Source of the DNA: Candidatus Pseudobacter hemicellulosilyticus
GTDB taxonomy: Bacteria > Bacteroidota > Bacteroidia > Chitinophagales > Chitinophagaceae
NCBI GenBank assembly: GCA_029202545.1
Contig: CP119311.1
Location: forward strand, 682,001 to 746,000
DNA length: 64,000 nt
Direction of reading: 5' to 3'
The notes beneath the pieces are model-generated. The model made no database searches, was not told the DNA's origin, and worked only from the letters and a program-made list of their open reading frames with translations. This document shows, piece by piece, positions 1 through 9,768 of the stretch. Each line of letters begins with the position of its first letter. Positions within the stretch are counted from its first letter, which is position 1. A program made the position numbers and the translations under genes.

Positions 1-41
1 GCCGGCCATTTTGCCGGACAGAATCTATAAAAGCAGGCTAT

Positions 42-1541
42 TTATTGGAGAAGGGCGCCAATATCCAGCAGCAGCAGGTCATCAAACGTTCCGGGAGGCA
101 GGTCTTTCAACGCCTCCTGATCCTTTACATTGATCAGGAACAGCCCTACTGCTGCATCATACCTGCCGGTCAGTTCATCGACCAGCTGGCGGATCAGGGG
201 ATCAGGGGTCCAGCCCTTATACGTTGACGGCATCCCGAACTCATCCCGGTATACCTTTACCCCATATAGCGCTGTAAAAGCAGCTTCGGGAGGACGGACC
301 ACCAGTATTCTTCCATTGGACTTTGGATAATTATCCCGCAGAAAGGTGCTCAGTCGCTGGTATTCATTCGCCAGCGGTGAAATAAAGTTGTTGTTCGTAT
401 TGTACCAGGCAGTGACCAGGAAGAGAAATGCTGTGACCAGGGCCAGCCACTGCTGCCGGCCGGCATGGCGGACAAAGCTAAAAAGCATGTTCAGCAACAG
501 GACAGAACCGGCAATATTGAGCGCAAACATGGTCCGGTAGGAGGCAAAGTTCTCCCTGGACACCAGTACCGGCAGGAAGATAAGCCCCATCAGCACCAGC
601 ACACCCAGGATATGTCCCAATCCTGCTTTCAGGGATGGCCGGGGCTTTCCGGCAAACACACTCACTGCCCATATAGTCAGCATACCATAATAGAAAAGCT
701 GGGAAAACAACCCTTTTACGTTGTAGAGAAAATTAAAGCTAAGCGCCTGTGCCAGGGGCGTGGAGAAAAAGAACCCGATCTTCCTTAACGGCTCCCGGGT
801 AAGCAGGGTCCTGTCGCTGGCTTCAATACCATACGCGCTGATCAATTTTTTAAAGATCACGAAATAGGCAATATGGATAAGGCCATACATCACTATCGCC
901 CTCCAGGTGGCAGTCCTGTACTGACTGCTTTGCCGGCCTATAAAAAGGATAAAGAAAGGCAGGAGAAAAGCGCCAAAAGCGGATTGATAGGTCAGCAGGG
1001 AGATCAGCCCTGCCACAATAGCCCCGAGCGCCCAGTAGCCCCGAAATTTTACCGGTGTATCAGGATGGTATATATAGAACATGCAATACCCGCTCAATAG
1101 CCCGGTCAGGCAGGCAATGAACACTTCAGCACAGGCCGCCCATCCAATATAAATGGCCACGGAAGCACTGCCACCGATGAGCACTGATAAGGGCAGCAGC
1201 AGGATGCGGGGCAACTGTGCAATACGGATAAAATGCGCCAGCACCGCCACATAGACCGGGGCGGTGATCAGCCAGCCGCCCAGTGAAAAAAGGCGCAGCC
1301 ACTTCAGGGAATCAATACGGTCTATACTGCCATATAGCTTTTCCAGGAGCAAGGCGGTAATGGGGCGGCCCTGTACAAAGAATCCATTGAAATTGGTACG
1401 ATCATGGTTATGCCATAGCTGAAAGGCTTCATCGGTAAATGCGTATTCAGCGGTAAAGAGTTGGTGGAAGCTCAGTAATAAAGTTGCGGCGCAGAGCAGC
1501 GGAAAGCTCCATTTGCTGTTTAACAGGGATTGAGGGGTCAC
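42..1541 (-). CDS. polytopic membrane protein, possible GT-C-type glycosyltransferase
   Basis: A 499-residue protein with about ten hydrophobic spans over residues 12-400 and a soluble C-terminal tail of about 95 residues. The first predicted extracytoplasmic loop carries an acidic pair (FTDEAF, around residues 35-40), a feature of GT-C glycosyltransferases that use lipid-linked sugars. That resemblance is topological only and I recognise no family signature, so the function is an inference. The gene lies 75 bases downstream of the AraC-type regulator on the same strand. A short GC-rich inverted repeat (CCGGC/GCCGG) sits just past the stop at the window edge and may be part of a terminator. 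It could equally be an O-antigen-type membrane protein. Confidence 0.6.
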   Translation of the reverse strand: MTPQSLLNSKWSFPLLCAATLLLSFHQLFTAEYAFTDEAFQLWHNHDRTNFNGFFVQGRPITALLLEKLYGSIDRIDSLKWLRLFSLGGWLITAPVYVAVLAHFIRIAQLPRILLLPLSVLIGGSASVAIYIGWAACAEVFIACLTGLLSGYCMFYIYHPDTPVKFRGYWALGAIVAGLISLLTYQSAFGAFLLPFFILFIGRQSSQYRTATWRAIVMYGLIHIAYFVIFKKLISAYGIEASDRTLLTREPLRKIGFFFSTPLAQALSFNFLYNVKGLFSQLFYYGMLTIWAVSVFAGKPRPSLKAGLGHILGVLVLMGLIFLPVLVSRENFASYRTMFALNIAGSVLLLNMLFSFVRHAGRQQWLALVTAFLFLVTAWYNTNNNFISPLANEYQRLSTFLRDNYPKSNGRILVVRPPEAAFTALYGVKVYRDEFGMPSTYKGWTPDPLIRQLVDELTGRYDAAVGLFLINVKDQEALKDLPPGTFDDLLLLDIGALLQ

Positions 1542-1616
1542 AGGACAAAATTTTCAAGGATAACAAAGGTTTCTGCCTTCCCGCTGGTCCATCCTGGCCG
1601 TCTTCCGGAAGGGCGA

Positions 1617-2531
1617 TTAAATGTAAAACTTTTTCCGGTACTCCAATGGCGACAGCCGCACCTTTCTCCTGAACAGTTTATTGAAAGACTGGGGATATCC
1701 GAACCCAAATTTATAGGCGATCTCCGCCACAGACAGCTCTGAATTAGCCAGCAACAGTTTGGTCCTTTCAATCAGCGCATCCTGTATATGCTGCTGTGTA
1801 CTTTTACCCGTGAGGCTTTTCAGTATGCTGCCAAGGTAATTGGGTGAGAGATGAAGTTTATCAGAGAAATAGTGCACGGTGGGCAACCCTGCCTGCGAGG
1901 GATTATCGTCCGCAAAATAAGCTTCCAGCAGTTTTTCAAAACCGGACAGGACATCTTTATTCAGGTTCCTCCGGGTTACAAACTGCCGGCTATAATACCT
2001 TTCCGCATAGTTCAACAGCAATTCAATATAGGCAATCAATACATCTTCGCTGAAAGTATCTATGGACGAACCAAGTTCAGCCTGCATCAATTTCATCAAC
2101 CCGATAAGCGTCTCTTCCTCCTGCTCCGATAAATGCAGGGCCTCATTGACCTCATAGGTAAAAAAATGATACTTTTTGATCTTCTGGCCCAGCGGATGAT
2201 TACGGATAAAATCCGGATGAAAGGCCAGGCACCAGCCCTCTGGCCGGTGTTCTTCACTTACATTGGATACCAGCTGACCCGGCGCCACAAAAGACATGAT
2301 CCCCTCATCAAAATCATAATGGCTCTGGCCATACTTCACCTTTTCATGCACATCCCGCTTCAATGAAATACAATACAGGTTCATCAGTAGTACGCTATGC
2401 GCTTCCTCAGCACTGTATAACATATCTTCAAAATTGAACACACTCACCATCGGGTGTCTGGGCCTGGGCAGGGAAAGCAGGCGATGCTGTACTGCAATGG
2501 AATCAACCACATAAGGAGGGATCTTTTTCAT
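1617..2531 (-). CDS. AraC-family transcriptional regulator
   Basis: 304 residues. The N-terminal ~190 residues form a cupin-like sensing domain. The C-terminal ~100 residues carry the two helix-turn-helix motifs of AraC/XylS proteins, with the typical spacing of LHLSPNYLGSILKSLTGKS and, in the second motif, SVAEIAYKFGFGYPQSFNKLF, ending in SPLEYRK. It should be a one-component DNA-binding regulator responding to a small molecule that cannot be named. It starts 47 bases downstream of the aldo/keto reductase stop on the same strand, so the two may be co-transcribed, an arrangement common in Bacteroidota where such a regulator controls its neighbouring oxidoreductase. Confidence 0.92.
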   Translation of the reverse strand: MKKIPPYVVDSIAVQHRLLSLPRPRHPMVSVFNFEDMLYSAEEAHSVLLMNLYCISLKRDVHEKVKYGQSHYDFDEGIMSFVAPGQLVSNVSEEHRPEGWCLAFHPDFIRNHPLGQKIKKYHFFTYEVNEALHLSEQEEETLIGLMKLMQAELGSSIDTFSEDVLIAYIELLLNYAERYYSRQFVTRRNLNKDVLSGFEKLLEAYFADDNPSQAGLPTVHYFSDKLHLSPNYLGSILKSLTGKSTQQHIQDALIERTKLLLANSELSVAEIAYKFGFGYPQSFNKLFRRKVRLSPLEYRKKFYI

Positions 2532-2578
2532 AAGCTTCTTTTTTGACAGCCAGTATCAACACCGCCCGCTGCCGATGG

Positions 2579-3589
2579 TCAATTGTCCAGCATGGTCATG
2601 GATGCAGCATCGTACCGGTTACCGGTATTGGCGCCGGGAGGAACGATCTTTTCCAATTGGGCCAGTTCTGCTGCTGACAGCTGGATGGCTACGGCCGCAA
2701 TATTCTGTTCCAGGTATTTCACCCGCTTGGTACCAGGGATAGGGGTATGTCCTTTGGCCAGCACCCACGCAATGGCCAGCTGGGCACTGGTACAGTTCTT
2801 TTCTGCCGCCATTTGCTGAATGGCTTTCACCAGTTCAATGTTCTGGTAGAACTGTTCGCCCTGGAAACGGGGTATGCTTCTCCTGAAATCATCCGCAGCA
2901 AGATCTTCCGGATGTTTCAGATCGCCGGTCAGAAAGCCTCTGCCCAGCGGCGAATAGGCCACCAGTCCAATACCCAGTTCCTTCAGGGTATCCACCACCC
3001 CATTCTCATCCACGGTCCGCTCAAACAGGGAATATTCGGATTGCACAGCCGTCAGCGGATGTACCTGCTGTGCCTTCCTGATAGTAGCGGCGGACACCTC
3101 GGATAAACCGATATAGCGCACTTTCCCTTCTTTCACCAGTTCCGCCATCGCCGCTACTGTTTCTTCAATGGGCGTATTGGGATCCAGCCGATGCAGGTAA
3201 TACAGGTCTATATAATCCGTCCCCAGGTTCTTCAATGATCTTTCAGCCGCTCTTTTAACATAGTCCTTACTGCCGTTGATATTCCAGGTCAGCTGTCCGC
3301 TATCATCAAACTCAAAGCCAAACTTAGTGGCAATGATATACTGGCTCCTGTTGCCTTTGATAGCCCTGCCAACCAGCTGTTCATTGAGCAATGGACCGTA
3401 CAGATCGGCCGTATCCAGGAAATTGCCGCCCAGTTCTAAAGACCGGTGAATGGTCCTGATGGACTCGCCTTCATCAGCCTTGCCGTAGATATCGGCGCCG
3501 GCCAGTGAGGTCATTCCCATACAGCCCAGCCCCAGTAGCGGAACAGTCAATCCCTGGCTGCCCAATTGTTTCTTTTTGATTGCTTGCAT
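2579..3589 (-). CDS. aldo/keto reductase
   Basis: 336-residue NADPH-dependent oxidoreductase of the aldo/keto reductase superfamily, a cytosolic TIM barrel that reduces aldehydes and ketones. The catalytic tetrad is visible as Asp59 (NFLDTAD), Tyr64 (ADLYG), Lys89 (IATKFG) and His133 (YYLHRLD). The C-terminal cofactor-binding segment (IPGTKRVKYLEQN) is typical of the AKR13-like group of bacterial proteins similar to YakC. The AraC regulator follows on the same strand. A strong terminator separates this gene from the GH92 gene upstream, so it probably has its own promoter. The substrate cannot be read from the sequence. Confidence 0.93.
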   Translation of the reverse strand: MQAIKKKQLGSQGLTVPLLGLGCMGMTSLAGADIYGKADEGESIRTIHRSLELGGNFLDTADLYGPLLNEQLVGRAIKGNRSQYIIATKFGFEFDDSGQLTWNINGSKDYVKRAAERSLKNLGTDYIDLYYLHRLDPNTPIEETVAAMAELVKEGKVRYIGLSEVSAATIRKAQQVHPLTAVQSEYSLFERTVDENGVVDTLKELGIGLVAYSPLGRGFLTGDLKHPEDLAADDFRRSIPRFQGEQFYQNIELVKAIQQMAAEKNCTSAQLAIAWVLAKGHTPIPGTKRVKYLEQNIAAVAIQLSAAELAQLEKIVPPGANTGNRYDAASMTMLDN

Positions 3590-3690
3590 AAAATTATCTT
3601 TTATACTGCAAATTTCGCTGCCTGCTTCCGGACAGCAGTAGCCATATTACGGCAAACTGTATCCAGATCCGGGAACCTGCCCCAAAAAAT

Positions 3691-3732
3691 ACCGGGAATG
3701 CCGGCCAGCGATCACTGGCCAACATTCCCGGT
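3691..3732 (-). terminator. Rho-independent terminator of the GH92 gene
   Basis: A 10-base outer stem (ACCGGGAATG with CATTCCCGGT) encloses an inner six-base stem (GGCCAG/CTGGCC). Read on the minus strand the hairpin is followed by ATTTTTTGGG, a proper T tract, 17 bases after the GH92 stop codon. Confidence 0.88.
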
Positions 3733-3748
3733 TATAAAAGGAGCTATT

Positions 3749-5911
3749 CTATCTGGTCTGGATACGGATAAGGGAGCCGTTGGTGAAACAGTTGTGCGGC
3801 ACAAAATAACCGTTGACAGGTTTGCTGTCAATGGTGATCCTGTCGAGAGCCCTGGTCTTCCCTGTTTTTTCAATCAGCAGGGTCTTGCCGTTGGGCTGCC
3901 GCCATTTCACCTTGTCAAACAAAGGAACAGTGACAATATATTCCGGATCGGTAGCCGAGAAAGTATAAAGCCCCAATGCATTCCAGACATACCAGGCGGA
4001 CATTTCACCCGCATCATCCATACCACAGAGCGCCAGCCCTTCCTTCCCGATGCCATAGAGATTATTCATGATATGGTCCAGCTGCTGCTGCGACTTCTCC
4101 GGTTTGCCAACAAAATAATATCCATAGGGCGCTTCATGATCCGGTTGGTTGCCATGACAGTACTGGCCAACCATGCTCTCCACATTGCGTGCTATATGCT
4201 GCGGATCCCAGGGCAAAGTGAACAGGGAATCCAGCTTGGCCTCAAAAGGTTTCGGCCCGCCATACAGCTCCACCAGTCCCGGCATATCATGCGGCGCATA
4301 GAATGACACCTGCCAGGCATTGGCTTCCCGGTACATATATTCGTAATAGGGATACTGCGGATCAAATGGTGTGATCCACTCGCCATTGGCCAGCCTGCCC
4401 CGCATAAAGCGGCTGCCGGGATCAAATACATTCCGGTAGTTCTGCGAACGCTTCATCAGCTCCCGGTAACGGGCTGAATCACCCAGCTTTTTTGCCAGCT
4501 GCGCCAGCGAATAATCATCGTATGCGTATTCCAGTGTTTTGGAAACACCAGCCTTGGCCTTTGTTTCCACATGCGGATTTTTAACATCCAGCTCTGAAAT
4601 ATATCCTTTCTCAATATACTCTTTGATATGCGGGCGGGCGCCGCCATCCACATTGGCATTCCTCAGCAGCAATTGATATACTGCCTGCACATCAAAATCG
4701 GTAATGCCGCGCAGGTAAGCGCCGGCAATGGAAGAAGCGCCATGGTCGCCATGGAAAAAAGTGGGGATGAACCCGGTCTTCTCTCCCACATCCTTCATGG
4801 ACTTGATCACATCCAGCGCTACGTCAGGGGAAAGAATGCTTAGCAATACATCTTTGTTGCGATAGGTATCCCAAAGGGAGGGTTCTGTATAGTAGAGCCA
4901 GTCGGCCTTTACCACCTGTTTCTTAGCATCCGTAAACTGGCCGTTCACATCACTGCGCAGGGCCGGCCAGAGCAGCGAGCGATAGAGGCAGGAATAGAAC
5001 ATTTCCAGTTGTTTGGCCGTACCGCCTTTGACCTGTATAGACGACAGCTTTTGCTGCCATACGGCTACGCCTTCCTTGCGGACTGCATCAAAGGACCTGA
5101 CGCCAATCTCTTTTTCCAGGTTCTGCCTGGCATTGTCCATGCTCACAAAAGACATTCCTATCCTGACTTCTACGGGTTTTCCCTGCTTGCCATCCAGTAC
5201 CAGGTAGGCCATCCCATCCCTTTTGGCTTCTTTCTCTTTCACCAGTTCTTTGATGGTAGTATTCAGCTCTGCATAGAAGTAGATGGTCTCGCCATGAATA
5301 TCCTGGTACCCCTTCACGGCATTGTTCCCCACCTGTTCAATGCGCCAGTCCACTACCCTGTTATTGGCCCTCGCCAGGTCAAACAGGATCTTCTGGTCGG
5401 TGGACTTCCCGAAATCATAACGGTGATAACCACAGCGCAGCGTAGAGGTCAGCTGCACCTTAACGCCATAATCTTCCAGGAACACTTCATAATAGGCCGG
5501 GGAAGCGGCTTCCCGGCTATGGGAAAAACGGGATACGGGCTTGTGCTCGCTATCCGCCTTGCCTGTAAAGGGCAGCAGCGGGATATTACAGAGGTTCCAG
5601 TGTCCTTTATTGGTATGTGTAAATCCAAAGATCTGCGTGTCCTCATATTCATATCCTGCTCCCGATCCATATTCTGTAATGGGACTCAGCTGAACCATGG
5701 CATTGGGCAGAGAGGAGCCGGGAAACACCAGGCCGGCCCAGGAGCGCCAGCCGTCCGGCAGCCGGTAACCTAAGATAGCGGAATCTGTGAGCGGTGCTGT
5801 CCCGATAAAGGGATTCACATACTTTGTAAGGTTTTTCATATCCTGTGCCTGTACCAGGGGAACCGACAGGCAGGACAACAAAATACCTGCTACAATTTTT
5901 TTACGAAACAT
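3749..5911 (-). CDS. GH92-family alpha-mannosidase-like glycosidase
   Basis: 720 residues with an N-terminal signal peptide (about residues 1-22, ending SVPLVQAQ), so the enzyme is exported to the periplasm or beyond. The body matches glycoside hydrolase family 92, calcium-dependent exo-alpha-mannosidases of Bacteroidota: it opens with KYVNPFIGTAP, has FGFTHTNKGHW at about 95-105, HGDHGAS near 390, HGNQPDHEAPYGYYF near 590 and the acidic DDAGEMSAWYVWNALGLY block from about 632. Family members cleave alpha-1,2, 1,3, 1,4 or 1,6 mannose linkages; the linkage here is not predictable. It follows two sulfatases on the same strand, which fits attack on a sulfated, mannose-containing glycan, but no SusC/SusD pair is in the window. 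Confidence 0.93.
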   Translation of the reverse strand: MFRKKIVAGILLSCLSVPLVQAQDMKNLTKYVNPFIGTAPLTDSAILGYRLPDGWRSWAGLVFPGSSLPNAMVQLSPITEYGSGAGYEYEDTQIFGFTHTNKGHWNLCNIPLLPFTGKADSEHKPVSRFSHSREAASPAYYEVFLEDYGVKVQLTSTLRCGYHRYDFGKSTDQKILFDLARANNRVVDWRIEQVGNNAVKGYQDIHGETIYFYAELNTTIKELVKEKEAKRDGMAYLVLDGKQGKPVEVRIGMSFVSMDNARQNLEKEIGVRSFDAVRKEGVAVWQQKLSSIQVKGGTAKQLEMFYSCLYRSLLWPALRSDVNGQFTDAKKQVVKADWLYYTEPSLWDTYRNKDVLLSILSPDVALDVIKSMKDVGEKTGFIPTFFHGDHGASSIAGAYLRGITDFDVQAVYQLLLRNANVDGGARPHIKEYIEKGYISELDVKNPHVETKAKAGVSKTLEYAYDDYSLAQLAKKLGDSARYRELMKRSQNYRNVFDPGSRFMRGRLANGEWITPFDPQYPYYEYMYREANAWQVSFYAPHDMPGLVELYGGPKPFEAKLDSLFTLPWDPQHIARNVESMVGQYCHGNQPDHEAPYGYYFVGKPEKSQQQLDHIMNNLYGIGKEGLALCGMDDAGEMSAWYVWNALGLYTFSATDPEYIVTVPLFDKVKWRQPNGKTLLIEKTGKTRALDRITIDSKPVNGYFVPHNCFTNGSLIRIQTR

Positions 5912-6067
5912 ACGACGAGCTATTTTTTTCGTCCGAAAGGTATATTATTCTGCGGTTAACTCCCAGGAAGATCCAACTCCTGCGGGCTGATCCTGCTCAA
6001 TGCCTGCGGCTCTTTTGCAGGGAACAGCCTTTTCGCAAATGTTAAAATTTCCCGGCAGTCCCGGCTA

Positions 6068-7777
6068 TTACTTTTTTGCCTGCTTAGGATACACTTTATG
6101 GGCATCGGCCCAGGCCCTCCATTCACCGGCCAGTTTTTTTACTGTATCCGGATACTGTGCCGCCAGGTTGTTCAGCTCCGACTGGTCTTCGTAAATGCGG
6201 TACAGGCGCCAGTCGTTCTTATCTGATAAGGACACCAGCTTCCAGTCGTTCCTGCGGATATATTTTGCATTGTAATGTTCATTGTACAGCACCCGGTCGT
6301 GATTGCTGTTTACTTTTCCGGTAAAGGCAGGCAGCAGACTAAGTCCTGCATACGGCGTGATAGCATGCCCCTTATAGGTTTCAGGATAAACAGCACCGGC
6401 TACCTCCAGGAAAGTAGGCATAAAATCCATGATATGACCGGCATAATCCGTGAAGCCGCCTTTGGCTTTGATACCGGCAGGCCAGCAGGCGATCATCGGT
6501 GTACGGATGCCGCCCTCGTAAGATTGTGCTTTGGCATACTGGTAAGGGGTATTCACCACGTTGGCCCAGCGGGCGCCGATGGAGGCAAACGTAGTTTGCG
6601 GTCCGGGCAGTACGTCCTTGTTCACAGGGTAGGCCACTTTCTGGCCTGTCCTTGTTTCATTGGGCCGGTCAAAGCCAGGACCATAACGGGCTGCATCTTC
6701 CGGACTGGCCCCATTATCACTCAGGAATACGATCAGCGTATTGTCCAGCTCACCGGTTTCTTTCAGCGTGGCCAGTATCCTGCCGATGCCCTGGTCCATC
6801 CTGTCCACCATGGCCGCATGCACCGCCATAGCGCGTGCATCCCATTCGCGGTGCGGATTGTTCTCCCAGCTCAGGTTGTTATCCATGCGGGGTGAGAGTT
6901 TTGTGGTATTGCTATCCAGCAGTCCGGCAGCTACCATCCGCCTGTACCTTGCTTCGCGAATGGCATCCCAGCCTCCTTTATAGGTATCCTCATATTTTTT
7001 GATATCCTCCTGCAGGGCCTGTAATGGCCAGTGAGGGGCTGTATGAGCTACATACAGGAAGAAGGGTTTGCTGTCTCCGGCAAAGGACTTAATATAACTT
7101 ACCGCCGTATCATTGATAGCATCGGTATGATAATAACCGGCCGGTACAGTGGCTACAGGCTCTGTGCCATTCACCAGGCTGAAGGGATCAAAGAAATCCA
7201 CCACGCCGAATATATTGCCATAATATTTATCAAAGCCGCGACTGGTAGGATACTGTTCTACCGGCGAGAAATAAGGATGCACTACCTGGTGGTTAAGCCA
7301 TTGCTGGTGCTCAGCAGCCGTGGGTTGTTCAATGGTAGTGGATACATGCCATTTGCCGGACATAGCTGTCTGGTAGCCGGCCTCTTTCAGCACTTCGGCC
7401 AGGGTCACTGTATTGGCTGTCAGGTAACCCCTGTAACCATCCAGGCGCCTGTCGGTGGTCATTTCCCCGATGCCTGCCTCATGGTTGTATAAACCTGTCA
7501 GCAGCGAAGCACGGGAAGGACAGCAGCGGGAAGTGTTGTAAAAATTCCTGAAGCGGACGCCATTGGCAGCCAGGTAATCCAGGTTGGGGGTCTGGATCTC
7601 CCCGCCATAACAACCCAGATCGGAATAACCCAGATCATCCGCCAGGATGACGATGATATTGGGCCGGAGTTTACTTGCTAACTTTTGCTTATTGGCTCTT
7701 TTGTCTGCACAGGCGCTTAGCGATAATAAAGAAAGGCAGACGAGCAATAAGTGATAGAATCTGTTCACCATGATCAA
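6068..7777 (-). CDS. arylsulfatase-type lipoprotein sulfatase (S1 family)
   Basis: 569-residue type I sulfatase that hydrolyses sulfate esters. A lipoprotein signal (LLSLSAC, lipid-modified Cys23) anchors it outside the cytoplasm. Metal-binding Asp47-Asp48 lie in VILADDLGYSD, and the formylglycine motif is C-C-P-S-R at 85-89, with Cys85 as the residue to be oxidised by a sulfatase-maturating enzyme that must be encoded elsewhere. Further family motifs are SGKWH, VAHTAPHWP and FLSDNGASPED. It lies 78 bases downstream of a second sulfatase and upstream of the GH92 gene, suggesting joint work on a sulfated glycan. An alternative start at the third codon is possible. Confidence 0.94.
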   Translation of the reverse strand: MIMVNRFYHLLLVCLSLLSLSACADKRANKQKLASKLRPNIIVILADDLGYSDLGCYGGEIQTPNLDYLAANGVRFRNFYNTSRCCPSRASLLTGLYNHEAGIGEMTTDRRLDGYRGYLTANTVTLAEVLKEAGYQTAMSGKWHVSTTIEQPTAAEHQQWLNHQVVHPYFSPVEQYPTSRGFDKYYGNIFGVVDFFDPFSLVNGTEPVATVPAGYYHTDAINDTAVSYIKSFAGDSKPFFLYVAHTAPHWPLQALQEDIKKYEDTYKGGWDAIREARYRRMVAAGLLDSNTTKLSPRMDNNLSWENNPHREWDARAMAVHAAMVDRMDQGIGRILATLKETGELDNTLIVFLSDNGASPEDAARYGPGFDRPNETRTGQKVAYPVNKDVLPGPQTTFASIGARWANVVNTPYQYAKAQSYEGGIRTPMIACWPAGIKAKGGFTDYAGHIMDFMPTFLEVAGAVYPETYKGHAITPYAGLSLLPAFTGKVNSNHDRVLYNEHYNAKYIRRNDWKLVSLSDKNDWRLYRIYEDQSELNNLAAQYPDTVKKLAGEWRAWADAHKVYPKQAKK

Positions 7778-7855
7778 TTCAGTTTTTTCAATGATACGGT
7801 ACGGATTGCCCGTTTTATTCAGTTAGTATATATCTGCTATTGAATTTCTGCTATC

Positions 7856-9526
7856 CTACTCTGCGGCCTTTCCGGGATTGGCGGGCCGCTTGGGCAGCAC
7901 CATATGTGTCCGGGCCCAGTTATTCCATTCAATGGTCAGTTCTTCCAGCAGTTCCGGCCGGCTGGCAGCCAGGTCCTGTTGTTCACTCCGGTCGCAGCTG
8001 AGGTCATAGAGTTCCCATTTGGGATTATCACGATCCTTGAGTGCTTTCCAGTTGCCTTTGCGGATAGCACGGTTGCCCTCATGCTCCCAGTACATATATG
8101 GACGTTCTTTCAGGGTCTGTCCTTTCATCAGCGGCAACAAACTTTGGCCTTCGGCGCTGAATATTTTATTTCCCTGGTAGGTGTCAGGATACTGAGCGCC
8201 TGATACTGCCAGGAAGGTGGGTAAGATATCAATGAGACAGGCAGTGGCTGGCAGGATGCGGTTCTGCTGGTCTTTCCGGATGCCTTTAGGCCAGTTCATG
8301 ATCAGCGGGCTGGCAATGCCCCCTTCTTCCATTTCTCTTTTCCATTTCCTGAAGGGCGTATTGGATACATTGGCCCAGCCTACGCCATAGGATATAGCGC
8401 CCCACTGGGCGCCATCATTGATCTGATTGAAGGCGCCGCCACCCAGTTCTTTATAGGGTTCTGCACAGGCGCCGTTATCACTCAGGAAAATGATCAGGGT
8501 ATTATCGCGTTTGCCGAGCTTTTCGAGTGTGGCTACCAGTTTGCCCACATTCCTGTCCACGGCCCGTAACTGCGCAGCATACACAGCCATCCGGTAGGCA
8601 ACTTCCTGCTGTTCTGAAGCAGTCAGCGCGGACCATGGCCTTACGGCACTGTCGCGGGGCGACAGGCTGGTGCAGCCGGTAAACAAACCCATGCTGGTCT
8701 GTCGTTCATAACGCTGCTGCCGCACCAGGTCCCAACCTTTGGCATACTGGCCTTCAAAGGGCCTGATGTCTTCTGGCTTTGCCTGCAGCGGCCAGTGCGG
8801 GGCATTGAAAGCAAGGTAAAGGAAGAAGGGCTTCCTGTCTTCCTGTTGCCGCAGGAAAGCAATGGCGGAATCTGTGAACGCATCGGTGGTATAGTAATCG
8901 CCTGTTGGTGGCGGCAGGGGCGTATTGTTGTGGTAAAGCTGCCGGTCGCCAAAGGGCTGGAAATAACTGGCAGCGCCGGCCAGTATCCCGTAGTATTTTT
9001 CAAAGCCCCGTTGCAAAGGCCATTTCTCTTTTCCCAGGATGCCCAGGTGCCATTTACCGGTCATATAGGTATGATAGCCTGCGGTGGATAATACCTCGGC
9101 CATTGTCACACAGTTCCTGTTCAGGTAACCCTGGTAGCCGGGCGTTCCCCAGTTGGCTGCATCCTTATTGGCGGGCTCCTCGGTCATATGCCCGATACCC
9201 GTCTGGTGTGGGAACAGGCCCGTGAGCAGACTGGCCCTGGTAGGGCAGCAGCGCGCCGTATTGTAGAACTGGCTCAGGCGGATACCTGTACCTGCCAGCT
9301 TATCAATATTGGGAGTCGGGATCTCACTGCCATAGCAGCCCAGGTCGGAAAAGCCCATATCATCTACCATGACCAAAACAATGTTGGGACGATCCTGGGC
9401 CTGTAGGGCGACAGGACCAAAAAGCAGGAGCAGCAGGCCTGTCCAGGCAATATGGCAGGTTTGCCATAGCTGGGAAAAGATAGTTTTGCAGGTACCAGCA
9501 GTACGCAGAACGGATGATTTCAACAT
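7856..9526 (-). CDS. arylsulfatase (S1 family)
   Basis: 556-residue type I sulfatase. An unusually long N-terminal region precedes a hydrophobic segment (residues 28-43, ending LQAQ), probably a signal peptide with a start chosen too early or an N-terminal anchor. The active-site motif C-C-P-T-R is at 93-97 (Cys93 would become formylglycine), metal-binding Asp55-Asp56 sit in VMVDDMGFSD, and TGKWHLGILG, FNAPHWPLQ and FLSDNGAC are present. The enzyme resembles the neighbouring sulfatase over its length, consistent with an old tandem duplication followed by divergence. It is the first gene of the sulfatase-sulfatase-GH92 run. Confidence 0.93.
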   Translation of the reverse strand: MLKSSVLRTAGTCKTIFSQLWQTCHIAWTGLLLLLFGPVALQAQDRPNIVLVMVDDMGFSDLGCYGSEIPTPNIDKLAGTGIRLSQFYNTARCCPTRASLLTGLFPHQTGIGHMTEEPANKDAANWGTPGYQGYLNRNCVTMAEVLSTAGYHTYMTGKWHLGILGKEKWPLQRGFEKYYGILAGAASYFQPFGDRQLYHNNTPLPPPTGDYYTTDAFTDSAIAFLRQQEDRKPFFLYLAFNAPHWPLQAKPEDIRPFEGQYAKGWDLVRQQRYERQTSMGLFTGCTSLSPRDSAVRPWSALTASEQQEVAYRMAVYAAQLRAVDRNVGKLVATLEKLGKRDNTLIIFLSDNGACAEPYKELGGGAFNQINDGAQWGAISYGVGWANVSNTPFRKWKREMEEGGIASPLIMNWPKGIRKDQQNRILPATACLIDILPTFLAVSGAQYPDTYQGNKIFSAEGQSLLPLMKGQTLKERPYMYWEHEGNRAIRKGNWKALKDRDNPKWELYDLSCDRSEQQDLAASRPELLEELTIEWNNWARTHMVLPKRPANPGKAAE

Positions 9527-9725
9527 GGCTAAGACGTTTGTATTGCCAAAGAAAGGGAATGACGGGCAATCAACTCATCGCTTATGTCTCAAAATCCGAC
9601 CAGTGCGTTTCAATTTGACAGCAGCAGCATACCCGGCAGCATTTGGGAGTGGTTTTTGCGAGGCGCGCCGTCCATCAATCCTACAGGCAGGTTCCTACCA
9701 GTTATTCATTTCCTGCAACAAAAAA

Positions 9726-9745
9726 GGCACCCCTTCCGGGATGCC
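9726..9745 (-). terminator. Rho-independent terminator of the DUF2167 gene
   Basis: Eight-base stem (GGCATCCC/GGGGTGCC on the minus strand) with a GGAA tetraloop, followed by TTTTTTG, 23 bases after the stop codon of the DUF2167 protein. Confidence 0.85.
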
Positions 9746-9768
9746 CTTCTATTGTAAAGCAGTGTATA

